64,000 nt of DNA, from positions 1 to 64,000 of the forward strand of contig NZ_JACOMF010000012.1 in the NCBI RefSeq assembly GCF_014283215.1, in the 5' to 3' direction. This stretch comes from Siccirubricoccus deserti (GTDB lineage Bacteria > Pseudomonadota > Alphaproteobacteria > Acetobacterales > Acetobacteraceae). The notes under the pieces are model-generated. The model saw only the letters and a program-made list of their open reading frames with translations, was not told the DNA's origin and did not search any database. The first letter of the stretch is position 1, and every line of letters begins with the position of its first letter. Shown here one piece after another: positions 1 to 8,800 of the stretch. The position numbers were made by a program, and so were the translations under genes.

Positions 1-1
1 C

Positions 2-112
2 GCCGCGCGGACCATCGACGGGCTCTGGGATGCCATCCGCGACGCCCTGCCACGCTTTACCCCGGAAGAGTGCCGAAACTACTTCACCGCCGCAGGCTAT
101 GAACCAGAATGA
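2..112 (+). pseudogene. IS630-family transposase, C-terminal fragment
   Basis: The window opens inside a reading frame of 36 codons ending at the TGA at 110-112. Its last residues contain ECRNYFTAAGYEP, which I recognise as the conserved tail of IS630-type DDE transposases. The rest lies outside the window, so I cannot tell whether the element is complete. The palindrome-like stretch just after the stop (about 111-127, ending in TA) is a plausible terminal repeat with the TA target site these elements use. The downstream thioesterase reading frame starts inside this coding region. Confidence 0.6.
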
Positions 113-473
113 TCGGATTCCGCCCTATCCCGGCGACGCCTGCGAGGTCGCCTTCGAGGTCGAGGAGTTCATGCTGAACCCGCGCGGCACGCTGCATGGC
201 GGCGTTCTGGCGACAGCGCTCGACATCTGCATGGGGCATCTGATCAACCGGCAGTCCGGACCCGGCGCGACGCTGGAGCTGAAGATCCAGTACATTGCGG
301 CATTGCGCGCCGGTCGCGTGGTCTGCCGCGGCGAATCGCTGCGTCGCGGCGGCACTTGGTTTCTGCGCGCCGAGGCGCGGGATGCGGAAGGCGGGCTGGT
401 GGCCTTCGCCACCTCCACCTGGAAGCTGCTGCGGAAGCCGGCGCCGGCTGCCGTGATGGTGGAAGGCGCCTGA
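99..473 (+). CDS. PaaI-like hotdog thioesterase, N-terminus probably removed by IS insertion
   Basis: The protein is a hotdog-fold acyl-CoA thioesterase of the PaaI/YdiI type. The motif LNPRGTLHGGVLATALD contains the HGG turn and the acidic active-site residue on the central helix, followed by the beta strands ending in TSTWKLL. From the ATG at 99 it has 124 residues. The first ten or so codons overlap the IS630 transposase end and its presumed terminal repeat, and family homology begins only around GDACEV. PaaI proteins usually carry 20-30 more residues in front of this point. I infer an insertion that replaced the original start and first helix. Whether the fused frame is translated is unknown. 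Confidence 0.6.
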   Translation: MNQNDRIPPYPGDACEVAFEVEEFMLNPRGTLHGGVLATALDICMGHLINRQSGPGATLELKIQYIAALRAGRVVCRGESLRRGGTWFLRAEARDAEGGLVAFATSTWKLLRKPAPAAVMVEGA

Positions 474-482
474 ACGGCCGGG

Positions 483-2600
483 TCAGTCGGGCGCGTTTCG
501 GCTGAGTGGAAAGACGATGTCGCAGGCCAGCCCAGGGGCGTCCCAGGTCTGGCACAGCCTACCCTTGAGCTGGGCGCAGATGGTAGCCTGCAGCACGCGT
601 GAGCCGAAGCCCCGGCGCGCCGGCTCACCCGCCACCGCGGGCCCGCCCGTCTCCGCCCAGCGCAGCCGCAGCACCCCTGCGGCCTCGTCGAACCGCCAGG
701 ACAGGCTGACGCGCCCATGCGGCGCCGACAGGGCGCCATATTTCATGGAATTCGTTGCCAGCTCATGCAGCGCCATCGACAGGGGCTGCGCTGCCGCCGG
801 CGGCAGGATGATCGGTGGTCCGTCCAGCGTGGCGCGAGGCTCGGGGCTGCCGGCGCGCACGTCGGGGGCCAGGAAGGGCGCCAACTCGCCCTCGATCAGG
901 CTGCGCATGTCGGCGCCACGCCAGCGTGATTCGGCCAGCAGGGTATGCGCCCGCGCCAGCGCCATGACACGCCCCTCGACCGCCCGCGCATAGGCCTCCG
1001 CATCATCCCTCGGGGTCAGCCGCAGCGCTGCCTGGACCACCGCCAGAACGTTCTTCGCCCGATGGTCCAGCTCCCGCGTCAGCAGCGCCTGGCGGTCCGC
1101 GGCGGCGCGCCGTTCGGTGATGTCCTGGGCAACGCCGGCGATCCGCAAGACTCGGCCGGACTGCCGGTCGCGCTCGACAACGGCGCCGTGAGAGGCGATC
1201 CAGAGCCACTGGCCGCTGGGCGCCCGGGCACGGAATTCGGCGGCGAAGGTCTCACGGCTGCCGTCGATCACCTGGGTGAAGGCCTGCTCGACATCCGCCT
1301 GGTCTTCGGGGTGGATATGCGCCAGCCAGTCGCGCAGGCCGAAGCCTGATTCCGGCACCGTCGGGATGGTGTTCGTCAACTCGCCCCAGCGCGAGCCGAC
1401 CCCCTGGGATACATCGAAGTCCCAGGTGCTGAACCGTGCCGCATCGATTGCCATCCGAAGCCGCGCCTCGCCGGCCTGCAGCGCCTCATTGGCGCGGTGG
1501 AGAGAGCGTCGGAGATCCTCGAACTCGGCGACCCGACACGGCCTCCCGGCGCCGAGGCCGGCGAGGGCGTCCCCGGTGCCGGCGGCGACCTCATTGGCGT
1601 GCCGGCGCAGCGCCTCGATCGGCTGCAATATGCCACGCGCCAGCCAGATGGCGGCGAGCGAGCCGAGCAGCATGGCGCCAAGCGCGCCGCAGGCCAGCAG
1701 CATGAAAGGCTCGCGCCACATCGCGCGGGAGACGGCGCTCGGCTCGCCGACGATGACGCCCCAGCCCGTGGTCTGCGGTAGCCGGCGGAAGCCGACCACG
1801 ACCGGCTTTCCCCTGGTGCTGACGCCGCGGAAGATGCCCTCCGTGCGGCCGCTGGTTGCCGCGTACCAGGATGGCAGCGGCTGGCCGACGAAGCGCGCGG
1901 CGTCGTGCGACCGGGCGATGATGCGCCGCTCGGCGTCCGCCAGCGCCGCGCCAGCGCCCGGGGTCATGACCTGCGCCCTGAGGATCGCCGAGAAGCGGTC
2001 CGGCGCCACATGGAGCACGACAATCCGCTCCACCCGGCCATCGCGCATGACCGGCGCCGCCACCGCGATAAGGTGGGTGCCGGGAGGCGGTGCGACGAGC
2101 AGGTCCGACACCGCGGGGCGGCCCGTCTCCACCACCTCGCGCAGCACGGCCGCGGCGCTCTCCGGCGGGGCCACGGCGCTGCCTGCCGTCACCGCTGTCG
2201 TCAGCAGCCGGTGCTGATCGGGCGCCGCAGCATGGACGTCGACCTGGGTCGCGCCGACTGCGGCGCCATACTCCGCGGCCCAGCCGGCAAGGCCGGCCAT
2301 CTCCACATCCCCGATGAGGCGTAGCAGGGGCGATGTCGCCAGCGCCATGGCCGCGACCCGGACCGCCTCGAGTTCGCTGTCGAGGGCGAGCGCCAGGGCG
2401 CGCGCGGTGTCGTGCAGCCGGGACTCGAATTCGCGCTGATGGGACTGGATGGATTGCCACGCGGCCATGGCCCCCAGTCCGAAGGCCGGCACCAGCAGCA
2501 CCAGGCCGAAGGCCAGCAGATACCGGGAAAGGCTCCAGCGGCGTTGTTCTCTGGCCTGATTGCGCAGGCCGGCGTGCGGAGGGGTCATGGCGGAGCACAC
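483..2600 (-). CDS. Membrane-bound HWE-family sensor histidine kinase with PAS domain
   Basis: A 705-residue sensor kinase. A membrane helix near residues 27-48 and another near 300-322 bracket a periplasmic Cache-like sensor region. A HAMP-like linker and one PAS/PAC domain (about 375-500, ending ITERR) follow. The kinase core carries the HWE family H-box DHRAKN (phospho-acceptor His about 513), the N-box HELATNSMKYGAL, the W-A-E motif that names the family (about 648) and a GFGS glycine box. These kinases commonly drive the general stress or light response. An alternative start at 2588 removes four residues. It lies downstream of a paralogous kinase in the same direction, and no response regulator is adjacent. 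Confidence 0.88.
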   Translation of the reverse strand: MCSAMTPPHAGLRNQAREQRRWSLSRYLLAFGLVLLVPAFGLGAMAAWQSIQSHQREFESRLHDTARALALALDSELEAVRVAAMALATSPLLRLIGDVEMAGLAGWAAEYGAAVGATQVDVHAAAPDQHRLLTTAVTAGSAVAPPESAAAVLREVVETGRPAVSDLLVAPPPGTHLIAVAAPVMRDGRVERIVVLHVAPDRFSAILRAQVMTPGAGAALADAERRIIARSHDAARFVGQPLPSWYAATSGRTEGIFRGVSTRGKPVVVGFRRLPQTTGWGVIVGEPSAVSRAMWREPFMLLACGALGAMLLGSLAAIWLARGILQPIEALRRHANEVAAGTGDALAGLGAGRPCRVAEFEDLRRSLHRANEALQAGEARLRMAIDAARFSTWDFDVSQGVGSRWGELTNTIPTVPESGFGLRDWLAHIHPEDQADVEQAFTQVIDGSRETFAAEFRARAPSGQWLWIASHGAVVERDRQSGRVLRIAGVAQDITERRAAADRQALLTRELDHRAKNVLAVVQAALRLTPRDDAEAYARAVEGRVMALARAHTLLAESRWRGADMRSLIEGELAPFLAPDVRAGSPEPRATLDGPPIILPPAAAQPLSMALHELATNSMKYGALSAPHGRVSLSWRFDEAAGVLRLRWAETGGPAVAGEPARRGFGSRVLQATICAQLKGRLCQTWDAPGLACDIVFPLSRNAPD

Positions 2601-2958
2601 GCCTCTGGCGCAGTGCTAGCGCTCATGGCCACGGAGTTGGATGTCATGGAAGCTATCGGCCGTTGTTGATCCGCCTTCCGGCAGCCCCAGCCATATCGGT
2701 CGCGCGCTCCTTCGACATACGCCGTCTTTGCGCAAAAGCATCTTGCCAGCAATCATCACGTGCAATTCTATCGCCGCATACACGTTGTTGTTCCATGGTG
2801 TCGGCGACATGCCGGCGATCGTGAGGCATGGCGAGTTGGGCTTCTTTCGCAGGCCGAATGCAGGGCCGGGGCCGGCTTCGCCGCATCGGCAGCGGGGCCG
2901 CCTTCGCAATCAGCGGCAGGGTGGGGAAGCGATTGGTTGCGCTTGCCGTCCCGCCGAC
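2601..2958. other. Gap between the two kinases, with a possible amidohydrolase relic
   Basis: No intact gene is visible. On the minus strand around 2718-2822 a short frame reads like the end of an amidohydrolase of the TRZ/ATZ type (PWNN, VYAAIE, then VMIAGKMLL and a DG turn), but no barrel domain or catalytic residues precede it. Base composition is less GC-rich than the neighbouring genes. I treat it as a weak relic only. Confidence 0.3.
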
Positions 2959-5913
2959 TCAGCCGGTGGCGGAAAGCCCCTGCGCCTCGCTTGGCCAGTG
3001 CACCGCCTTGGGCGGCAGCATCATGTGGCATTCCAGCCCGGCGGGCTCCCAGTCGAAGGTGATGAGGCCCTGGAGTTGCCGTTCCACCGTGCGCGTCACC
3101 AGTTGCGAGCCGAAGCCACGGTGCAGCGGCGGCGCCATCACCGGCGGGCCGCCGGTCTCCCGCCAGTGCAGACAGAGGCCGCCATCGAACTGGCGCTGCC
3201 AGCGCAGCGCCACCCGGCCGCCCGGCGTGGAGAGTGCGCCGTATTTCGCCGCATTGGTCGCCAACTCGTGCAGGGCCATCGCCACCGGCTGGGCAGCGCC
3301 GGGGGCCAGCCCGGCCGCCGGCCCGGCCAGGGTCACCCGGCCACCGGCGAGATGCACTGCCAGCTCCTCCTGCAGCAGCGCCTGAAGGTCGACGGCATCC
3401 CAGCGGGTGCGCGCCAGCAGCGTATGGGCCCGCGCCATGGCACCGATTCGCCCGGTGACGGCGGTGCGGAAACCACTCAGGTCGTTGGCCCGGGTCAGCG
3501 CCAGCACGGATTGCACCACAGCCAGCGAATTCTTCGCCCGGTGATCCACCTCGCGCATCAGCAACAGGTGCCGCTCCTCGGCCTCGCGCCGGTCGGTCAC
3601 GTCCCATGCGAGGCCGACGAAGCGCGCGCCGCCATCGCCGCGCACCAGATTGCCGCGGGCGGCAAGCCAACGTTCCCGGCCGCTATCGGGGCGGCGGATG
3701 CGGAACTCATGAGCGAAGGCCCCGCCCGTGGTCAATGGACCTTCGGCCGCCGCCCGCAGCGCCGGCAGGTCGTCCGGCAGGACCAAGGCCTCGAACTCCG
3801 CCAGAGCGATCGGTGCCGGTCCGTCCGGGCGTGGCGACGGCAGGCCGCAAAGGGCGAAGGCACGGGCGTCCCAGCTCGCCTGCCCGGTCGCCACATCCAG
3901 CTCCCAGGCACCCATGCCGCCGGCCTCAAGCGCCAGCCGCAGCCGCTCCTCGCTCTGTGCCAACGCCGCTTCCGCCGCCTTCCGCCCGGTCGCGTCGCGG
4001 ACGATGCCGGTGACGAAGATGATGCCGTCGCTATCGAAGGAGCCGACCGAGAGCTCGATGGGGAATTCCGCGCCGCCGGCCCGTATCCCCAGCAGCTCGC
4101 GGCCGGGCACGCCGATGATCCCTGGCGGCGCCCCGCTCCGTCGCGCCGCGAGATAGGTGTCGTGCCGTGCCGACTCAACCATCGGAATAAGTATGCCAAG
4201 ATCCTGGCCGAGCAGCGCCGACTCGTCCGGATAGCCGAACATGCGGAGGGCAGCGGCATTGGCCGACAGGATCTGCCCCTCGGCAGTGGCCAGCAGGATG
4301 CCGTCGGCGGCGCTATCCACCACCGCCCGCCAGCGCGCCTCGCTGACCCGCAATGCCGCCTCCGCCCGATGCAGCGGGGTGAGGTCGGCGATGCTTTCGA
4401 CCACCTGTGACGGTCGGCCGGGCGTGCCACGGCGCAGCGCCTTGTTGACGGTGACCACCAGCGGGGTGCCGTCGCGGTCGCGGTGGCGCAACTCGCCGGT
4501 CCAGGTGCCGTCGCGTTCCAGCCGCGCCGCGATCTCGGCCTGCGGCACCGGGAAGACTGTCCGCAGCAGCGCCGGCGCGGATTGCCCGATGGCCTCTGCC
4601 GCGCTCCAGCCGAACAGCTTCTCGCAACCGGCCGACCAGCTGCGGATGGTACCGTCGGTGTCGCGCGTCATCACCGCGACGAGGTCGATCGTCGCCAGCA
4701 ACTCGCGGTGCTCCGCCTCGCTGCCGGCGAGCGCGGCATGGGCGGCGCGCGCCTCCGCGGCCGAACGCCGCAGCGCCGCCTCGGCCTCGGCGAAGCCCTG
4801 GCGCAGCTCTTCCAACTCGGCGATCGGGGCCGGCGGAATGATGGAGGCGCTCTCCGCGGCACCGGCGGCGACCGCGCCGGCGTGCCGCGCCAGGCGGCGT
4901 ACCGGAGCCAATACCCGGCGGGCGAGGGCCAGGGCAAGAACGGTGGCAAGCAGCAGCGCCCCGCCGCTGCCGATCGCCAGCCGCTCCAGTGGGCGCCAGA
5001 CCGCGTCGTAAGTGGCTTCCGGCTCGGCGACCAGGATAGTCCAGCCCGGCACAACGGACAGGCGGCGGAAGGTGAAGATCCTTGCCTCCCCGTCGAGCCC
5101 ATCGCCAACGAAGCTGCCTTCCGTCCGGTTGGTAATGTTCTGCCAGTTCCTCGCCGGCATTTGCTGGCCGAGCCGGCGATAGTGCCATTCATCCGAGCGG
5201 GCGACCACCCGGCCCTGGCTGTCGATCAGCGCGGCGAAGCTGCCCTGCGGCAGGTTCTGCCCCACCAGGATCCGCCGCAGCCGCTCAGGTGGAAGTTCGA
5301 GCGCCAGCATCGCGACCAGCTGTTCGCCCTCCAGGACCGGCTGGAAGGCGATCGACAGCCCGCCCTCGGGCAGCAGGTCGCCGACCCGCGGCTGCCGGCT
5401 CGCGGCGGCCGCGCGGAAGGTCGGGTCATCGGCCGCTTCCAGGGGTGGGCTCCCGGATGGCCGGCCGATAGCATCGGCGGAGGTGATGGTGTCGGCCAGG
5501 ATCCGGCCGGCGGGATCATAGGCGCGTAGCGGTGCGCCCAGCAGCGCGGCGGCGCGGTGGAGCTGCCCCGCGACATCCTCCGTCTCAGCCGCGCCGAAGG
5601 CTGGCAGGGTGGCGAGGACGGCAAGGGCGCGAAGGTCGCCGCCGAGCCTGGCATCGATGGCAAGGGCAAGGGCGCGGGTGGTATCCGCCATCCGGGCGTA
5701 AAAGGCCGCGCGGTAGCCTGCCACCGCGTACCAGGCGGCCAGCCCGCCGGCTCCGACGGCCGGAAGCAGAACGGCGAGCACCAGCGCCAGGAGATGCGCG
5801 CGCAGGCCCCGCCGCCAGCGCGTACGTGTGGCCCGGTCCACCGGTTCCAGCGCCAGAGGCGATATGATCGACGTTTCAGCCACTCCTTGCCGCGGCGCCG
5901 CATGCCTCCCCAC
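2959..5913 (-). CDS. Membrane-bound HWE-family sensor histidine kinase with three PAS domains
   Basis: A 984-residue sensor kinase paralogous to its downstream neighbour. Both share a basic N-terminus, a first membrane helix, a TTRALALAID-like start of the periplasmic domain and a second helix followed by a short HAMP-like linker. Three successive PAS/PAC units follow: the first around residues 390-515, the second around 515-645 (DSAADGILL), the third around 650-780. The catalytic core has the H-box DHRAKN (His about 791), N-box HELATNAAKYGAL, W-R-E at about 917 and a GFGSQL glycine box. These features are diagnostic of HWE kinases. Input signal and partner regulator cannot be read from the sequence. 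Confidence 0.88.
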   Translation of the reverse strand: MGRHAAPRQGVAETSIISPLALEPVDRATRTRWRRGLRAHLLALVLAVLLPAVGAGGLAAWYAVAGYRAAFYARMADTTRALALAIDARLGGDLRALAVLATLPAFGAAETEDVAGQLHRAAALLGAPLRAYDPAGRILADTITSADAIGRPSGSPPLEAADDPTFRAAAASRQPRVGDLLPEGGLSIAFQPVLEGEQLVAMLALELPPERLRRILVGQNLPQGSFAALIDSQGRVVARSDEWHYRRLGQQMPARNWQNITNRTEGSFVGDGLDGEARIFTFRRLSVVPGWTILVAEPEATYDAVWRPLERLAIGSGGALLLATVLALALARRVLAPVRRLARHAGAVAAGAAESASIIPPAPIAELEELRQGFAEAEAALRRSAAEARAAHAALAGSEAEHRELLATIDLVAVMTRDTDGTIRSWSAGCEKLFGWSAAEAIGQSAPALLRTVFPVPQAEIAARLERDGTWTGELRHRDRDGTPLVVTVNKALRRGTPGRPSQVVESIADLTPLHRAEAALRVSEARWRAVVDSAADGILLATAEGQILSANAAALRMFGYPDESALLGQDLGILIPMVESARHDTYLAARRSGAPPGIIGVPGRELLGIRAGGAEFPIELSVGSFDSDGIIFVTGIVRDATGRKAAEAALAQSEERLRLALEAGGMGAWELDVATGQASWDARAFALCGLPSPRPDGPAPIALAEFEALVLPDDLPALRAAAEGPLTTGGAFAHEFRIRRPDSGRERWLAARGNLVRGDGGARFVGLAWDVTDRREAEERHLLLMREVDHRAKNSLAVVQSVLALTRANDLSGFRTAVTGRIGAMARAHTLLARTRWDAVDLQALLQEELAVHLAGGRVTLAGPAAGLAPGAAQPVAMALHELATNAAKYGALSTPGGRVALRWQRQFDGGLCLHWRETGGPPVMAPPLHRGFGSQLVTRTVERQLQGLITFDWEPAGLECHMMLPPKAVHWPSEAQGLSATG

Positions 5914-6237
5914 CTGGGACGCGGCGCCTGCTGCGCACTGTATTCAGACGGGCTTTCAGTCGGGCCAGGTCAGCCGCAATGAGCGCAAAGGTTGTATACT
6001 CAGCGCGTGGCGGCGAGCAAGCACCAGTGCGGCCTCGAGGCGACCGCTGGAGTCGCCAGGCCGTTTGACGGGCCGCTGCCGTTCCCCGAACCGGGGCCTG
6101 GAGAGCATGGCGAGGTGGGCGTGAATGCCCCGAAGCAGGACTCCGCCCTACAAGTCAATTGCCAGGATGGAATGACGTTCAGGTATGAGCTCAATCCGCT
6201 TTGACAGGCTGCGAAAAAGCCGACGCGCCTCCATGTC
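5914..6237. other. Intergenic stretch without recognisable gene
   Basis: Between the kinase and hemC, short frames occur on both strands but none resembles a known family, and codon use is irregular. It presumably contains the promoter of the minus-strand kinase operon. I could not fix a promoter motif with confidence. Confidence 0.4.
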
Positions 6238-6321
6238 CGTCATGGCGGGATTGACCCGCGCATCCGGATGTTCAGCGATATAGGTTGGTTAGGGATGCCC
6301 AGGTCACGCCCGGGCATGACG
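6238..6321. repeat. Inverted pair of REP-like palindromic units
   Basis: Two imperfect palindromes of about 30 bases lie head to head. Unit 1 (6238-6270) has the form GTCATGGCGGGATTGACCCG, and unit 2 (6292-6321) is its approximate reverse complement with a CCCGGGCATGAC core. The pattern CATG-CCGGG-TTGACCCGG-CAT resembles interspersed palindromic repeats seen in many high-GC alphaproteobacteria. It sits just after the stop of hemC and could act as a transcription end or mRNA stabiliser. No copy number can be given from one window. Confidence 0.45.
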
Positions 6322-6397
6322 AGGAAGGTGGCGGTCACGAGCGTTGTCTGCGCTGTTCCGCAGCCTGCCGAACCTGCGAAGGTTCAGGGTCGCTGCC

Positions 6398-7342
6398 TCA
6401 GGAGAGGATATCGGCGGGCGCGTCCCGCCGCAGTGCCTCGCCGAGGCTGCGGCCGAGCGCCTCGGCCTCCGCCGCGGCGCCTTCGATGCGGCGCTTCAGC
6501 AGGTAGCTGCCATCCGGCCGGGCGATCAGCCCTTCCAGCGCCAGCCGATCGCCCGGCAACAGCCGCGCATGCGCGCCGATCGGCGTGCGGCAGGAGCCGT
6601 CGAGCGCGCCGAGCATCGCCCGCTCAGCGGTGCCGACCAGCCGCGCCTCCCGGTCCTCGATGCCGGCCAGCAGGGTGCGCAGCGCGGTATCCTCGGTGCG
6701 CACCGTGACGCCGACGATGCCCTGGCCGGCCGCCGGCAGCATCACCGTCGGGTCCAGCACCATCGCCGCCTCTGCCTCCAATCCCATCCGCTTCAGCCCC
6801 GCCAACGCCAGGAAGGAGGCAGCAAAATCCCCGGCCCGCACCCGGCCGAGCCGGGTCTGCAGATTGCCACGGATGATACCGCAGCGCAGGTCCGGCCGCA
6901 GGTGCAGGACCTGCGCCTGCCGACGCACCGAGGCGGTGCCGATCAGCGCCCCGCGCGGCAGGCAGGCCAGCGGGTCGGCCGGATCGGGCGCGCCGCAGGC
7001 CTCGTTGAGGATGATGGCGTCACGGCAATCCTCCCGCGGCAGCAGGCAGGCGAGGGTGATGCCGGGCGGCAGCTCGGTTTCCAGATCCTTCAGGCTGTGA
7101 ACCGCGCATTCCACCTGGCCATCCAGCAGCGCCTCATGGATCTCCTTGGCGAAGAGTCCCTTGCCGCCGATGTCGGCCAGGCGGCGGTCCTGAACCCGGT
7201 CGCCGGCGGTGCTGATGACCTGCTCCTGCAAGGCCCCGGCCTCGCGCAACTCCGGACAGGCGTCACCGAGCCGGGCCAGGAAGTAGCGGGCCTGCCACAG
7301 CGCCAGCGGCGAGCCGCGGGTGCCGGCCCGCAGCGGAGGCAT
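6398..7342 (-). CDS. hemC: Porphobilinogen deaminase (hydroxymethylbilane synthase)
   Basis: Polymerises four porphobilinogen molecules to hydroxymethylbilane in heme synthesis in the cytoplasm. The N-terminal signature GTRGSPLALWQA, the VHSLKDLE loop (catalytic Asp about 86), the TASVRRQAQ segment and the cofactor attachment site DGSCRTPIGAHA (dipyrromethane-binding Cys about 251) are all present. Length is 314 residues, normal for the family. The open frame extends upstream to 7507, but the conserved start begins at the ATG at 7342, so I chose that. No other heme gene is adjacent. Confidence 0.93.
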   Translation of the reverse strand: MPPLRAGTRGSPLALWQARYFLARLGDACPELREAGALQEQVISTAGDRVQDRRLADIGGKGLFAKEIHEALLDGQVECAVHSLKDLETELPPGITLACLLPREDCRDAIILNEACGAPDPADPLACLPRGALIGTASVRRQAQVLHLRPDLRCGIIRGNLQTRLGRVRAGDFAASFLALAGLKRMGLEAEAAMVLDPTVMLPAAGQGIVGVTVRTEDTALRTLLAGIEDREARLVGTAERAMLGALDGSCRTPIGAHARLLPGDRLALEGLIARPDGSYLLKRRIEGAAAEAEALGRSLGEALRRDAPADILS

Positions 7343-7521
7343 CGCCGGTCCCGGCGGGCTCACGCGCCCACCCGCCCGAATGGCCGGGCCGCAGCCCCGT
7401 TGAGGCGCCGGATCCGCGCCGGCCGGGCGCGCCGCGCCACTGTCTTGGTCATATCGAGTCCCAACTGAGCCGCTGCCGTCCCTGTCGGCAAGGCGGGCGC
7501 GAGGCAATCCTGCCGCCTCAT

Positions 7522-7632
7522 TAGAGCAGTTTCATACAGGTTGGAAACAGTCTGCGTGAAAAGCTACCATAGAATCAAACGCTTCCAACGCAGCTTCGGG
7601 CTGACCGCCACGGTCAGCCCGAAGCTGCTCTA
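7522..7632. mobile_element. MITE-like element with TA-bounded inverted ends and a perfect hairpin
   Basis: A 111-bp stretch begins TAGAGCAG and ends CTGCTCTA, inverted 8-bp ends that begin and end in TA, as expected for Tc1/mariner-IS630-type insertions. Its right half is a perfect 18-bp inverted repeat (7590-7607 and 7611-7628) around a CCA loop. The interior is less GC-rich than the flanks and has no coding potential. It lies upstream of hemC and downstream of the DUF2189-like gene, so the hairpin could also serve as a terminator, although no T-tract follows. Confidence 0.45.
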
Positions 7633-7741
7633 GCGGACAGCCGCGGTAATGCGCCTATCCGGAAGGCCGCGTCGCGCGGCAGATGGCAGGCACCGCCAGC
7701 GCGCCCATGCCTCCGCCTGAGAGCAGGCGCCCCGGCCGGTG

Positions 7742-8527
7742 TTAGGCCACCACCCGCCGGTACAGGTGCCAGGTCGCATGCCCCAGCACCGGCATCACCA
7801 CCGCCAGACCGATGAAGGCCGGCAGGCAGCCGAGCAGCAGCAGCACCGCAACAATCAGGCCCCACAGCGCCATCGGCCCAGGGTTGGTCAGGCAGGCCCG
7901 CACCGAGGTCTGCACCGCGGTTGCCATGCTGACGTTGCGGTCCAGCAGCATCGGCACCGAAACCACCGTCATCACCAGCACGAACAGGGCGAAGAGGAAG
8001 CCAGCGCCATTGCCCAGCAGCAGCAGCCGGTGGCCCTGCGGCGTGTTGAAGGTCAGGTCCAGCAGCGCACCGAGGCCGGGGGGGACGGTGCCGATGGTTG
8101 CGGCGAAGATCGCCCTTGCGGCGAAGAGCCAGGCGACGAAGACGATCGCCAGCATCAGACCGATGCCGGCGATGGAGCCGAATGCGGGCGAGCGCAGCAC
8201 GTCGAAGGCGTTGAGCCAGGAGGCGTCCTGCCCCGCCTCCCGCCGCCGGCTGATCTCGTAGAGGCCGACCGCGGCGACCGGGCCAACCAGCGACAGCCCG
8301 GCGACCAGCGGCCAGAGCAGCGGCAGCAGGGCGCCACCCGACATGGCCCGCGCCGCGACCAGTCCGACGAGGGGATAGAGTACGCAGAGGAAGATCAGCT
8401 GGGTCGGGGTGGCAAGGAAATCATCAACCCCCCGCGCCAGCGCCTCACGCAGGTCATGGAGGCCGATCCGGCGAATGGCCGGGGCGTCGGTGGCGGTGGG
8501 GACGGCATGCAGCAGGGCTTTGGCCAT
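7742..8527 (-). CDS. DUF2189-like multi-pass membrane protein
   Basis: A 261-residue integral membrane protein starting MAKALLHAVPT. It opens with a soluble helix containing IRRIGLHDLREALARGVDDF, followed by about six hydrophobic segments including a VSVPMLLDRNVSMATAVQTS loop. That loop and overall layout match DUF2189 proteins, which often sit near respiratory genes. No catalytic motif is visible and the function is unknown. The open frame runs much further upstream, but family-like sequence begins at the ATG at 8527. It is divergent from the cytochrome c gene, with about 270 bp between them. Confidence 0.75.
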   Translation of the reverse strand: MAKALLHAVPTATDAPAIRRIGLHDLREALARGVDDFLATPTQLIFLCVLYPLVGLVAARAMSGGALLPLLWPLVAGLSLVGPVAAVGLYEISRRREAGQDASWLNAFDVLRSPAFGSIAGIGLMLAIVFVAWLFAARAIFAATIGTVPPGLGALLDLTFNTPQGHRLLLLGNGAGFLFALFVLVMTVVSVPMLLDRNVSMATAVQTSVRACLTNPGPMALWGLIVAVLLLLGCLPAFIGLAVVMPVLGHATWHLYRRVVA

Positions 8528-8800
8528 GGCCTGTCCTTCCGTGGCGGCCCCGGTGCGGCCGGGCCGCATGGTGGTGCTGGTCGCCCGAGCCTGGGCCCAG
8601 CGATAGCGACCAATTCCTACGCCTGCGCGCGGCAGGCGTGCTTCACCATCCCGCGATGCCATGGGCGCAACGGGACGCCGGTACCCGGGGGTGACACCCG
8701 AACTGCCTGCGGCTCGGGCGGCGCGCCGGGTTGCGGGATTTGCCGCTTCGGTTATATCGGGCCTGTCCTTTCCCTTGCCTTGCCGAGGTCGTCCTCTCCG

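Noticed and set aside
7614-7865. Minus-strand frame starting near the MITE-like hairpin
   Set aside because: Overlaps the DUF2189-like gene in another frame and is low-complexity Gly/Ala/Arg. The hairpin itself explains the sequence symmetry.
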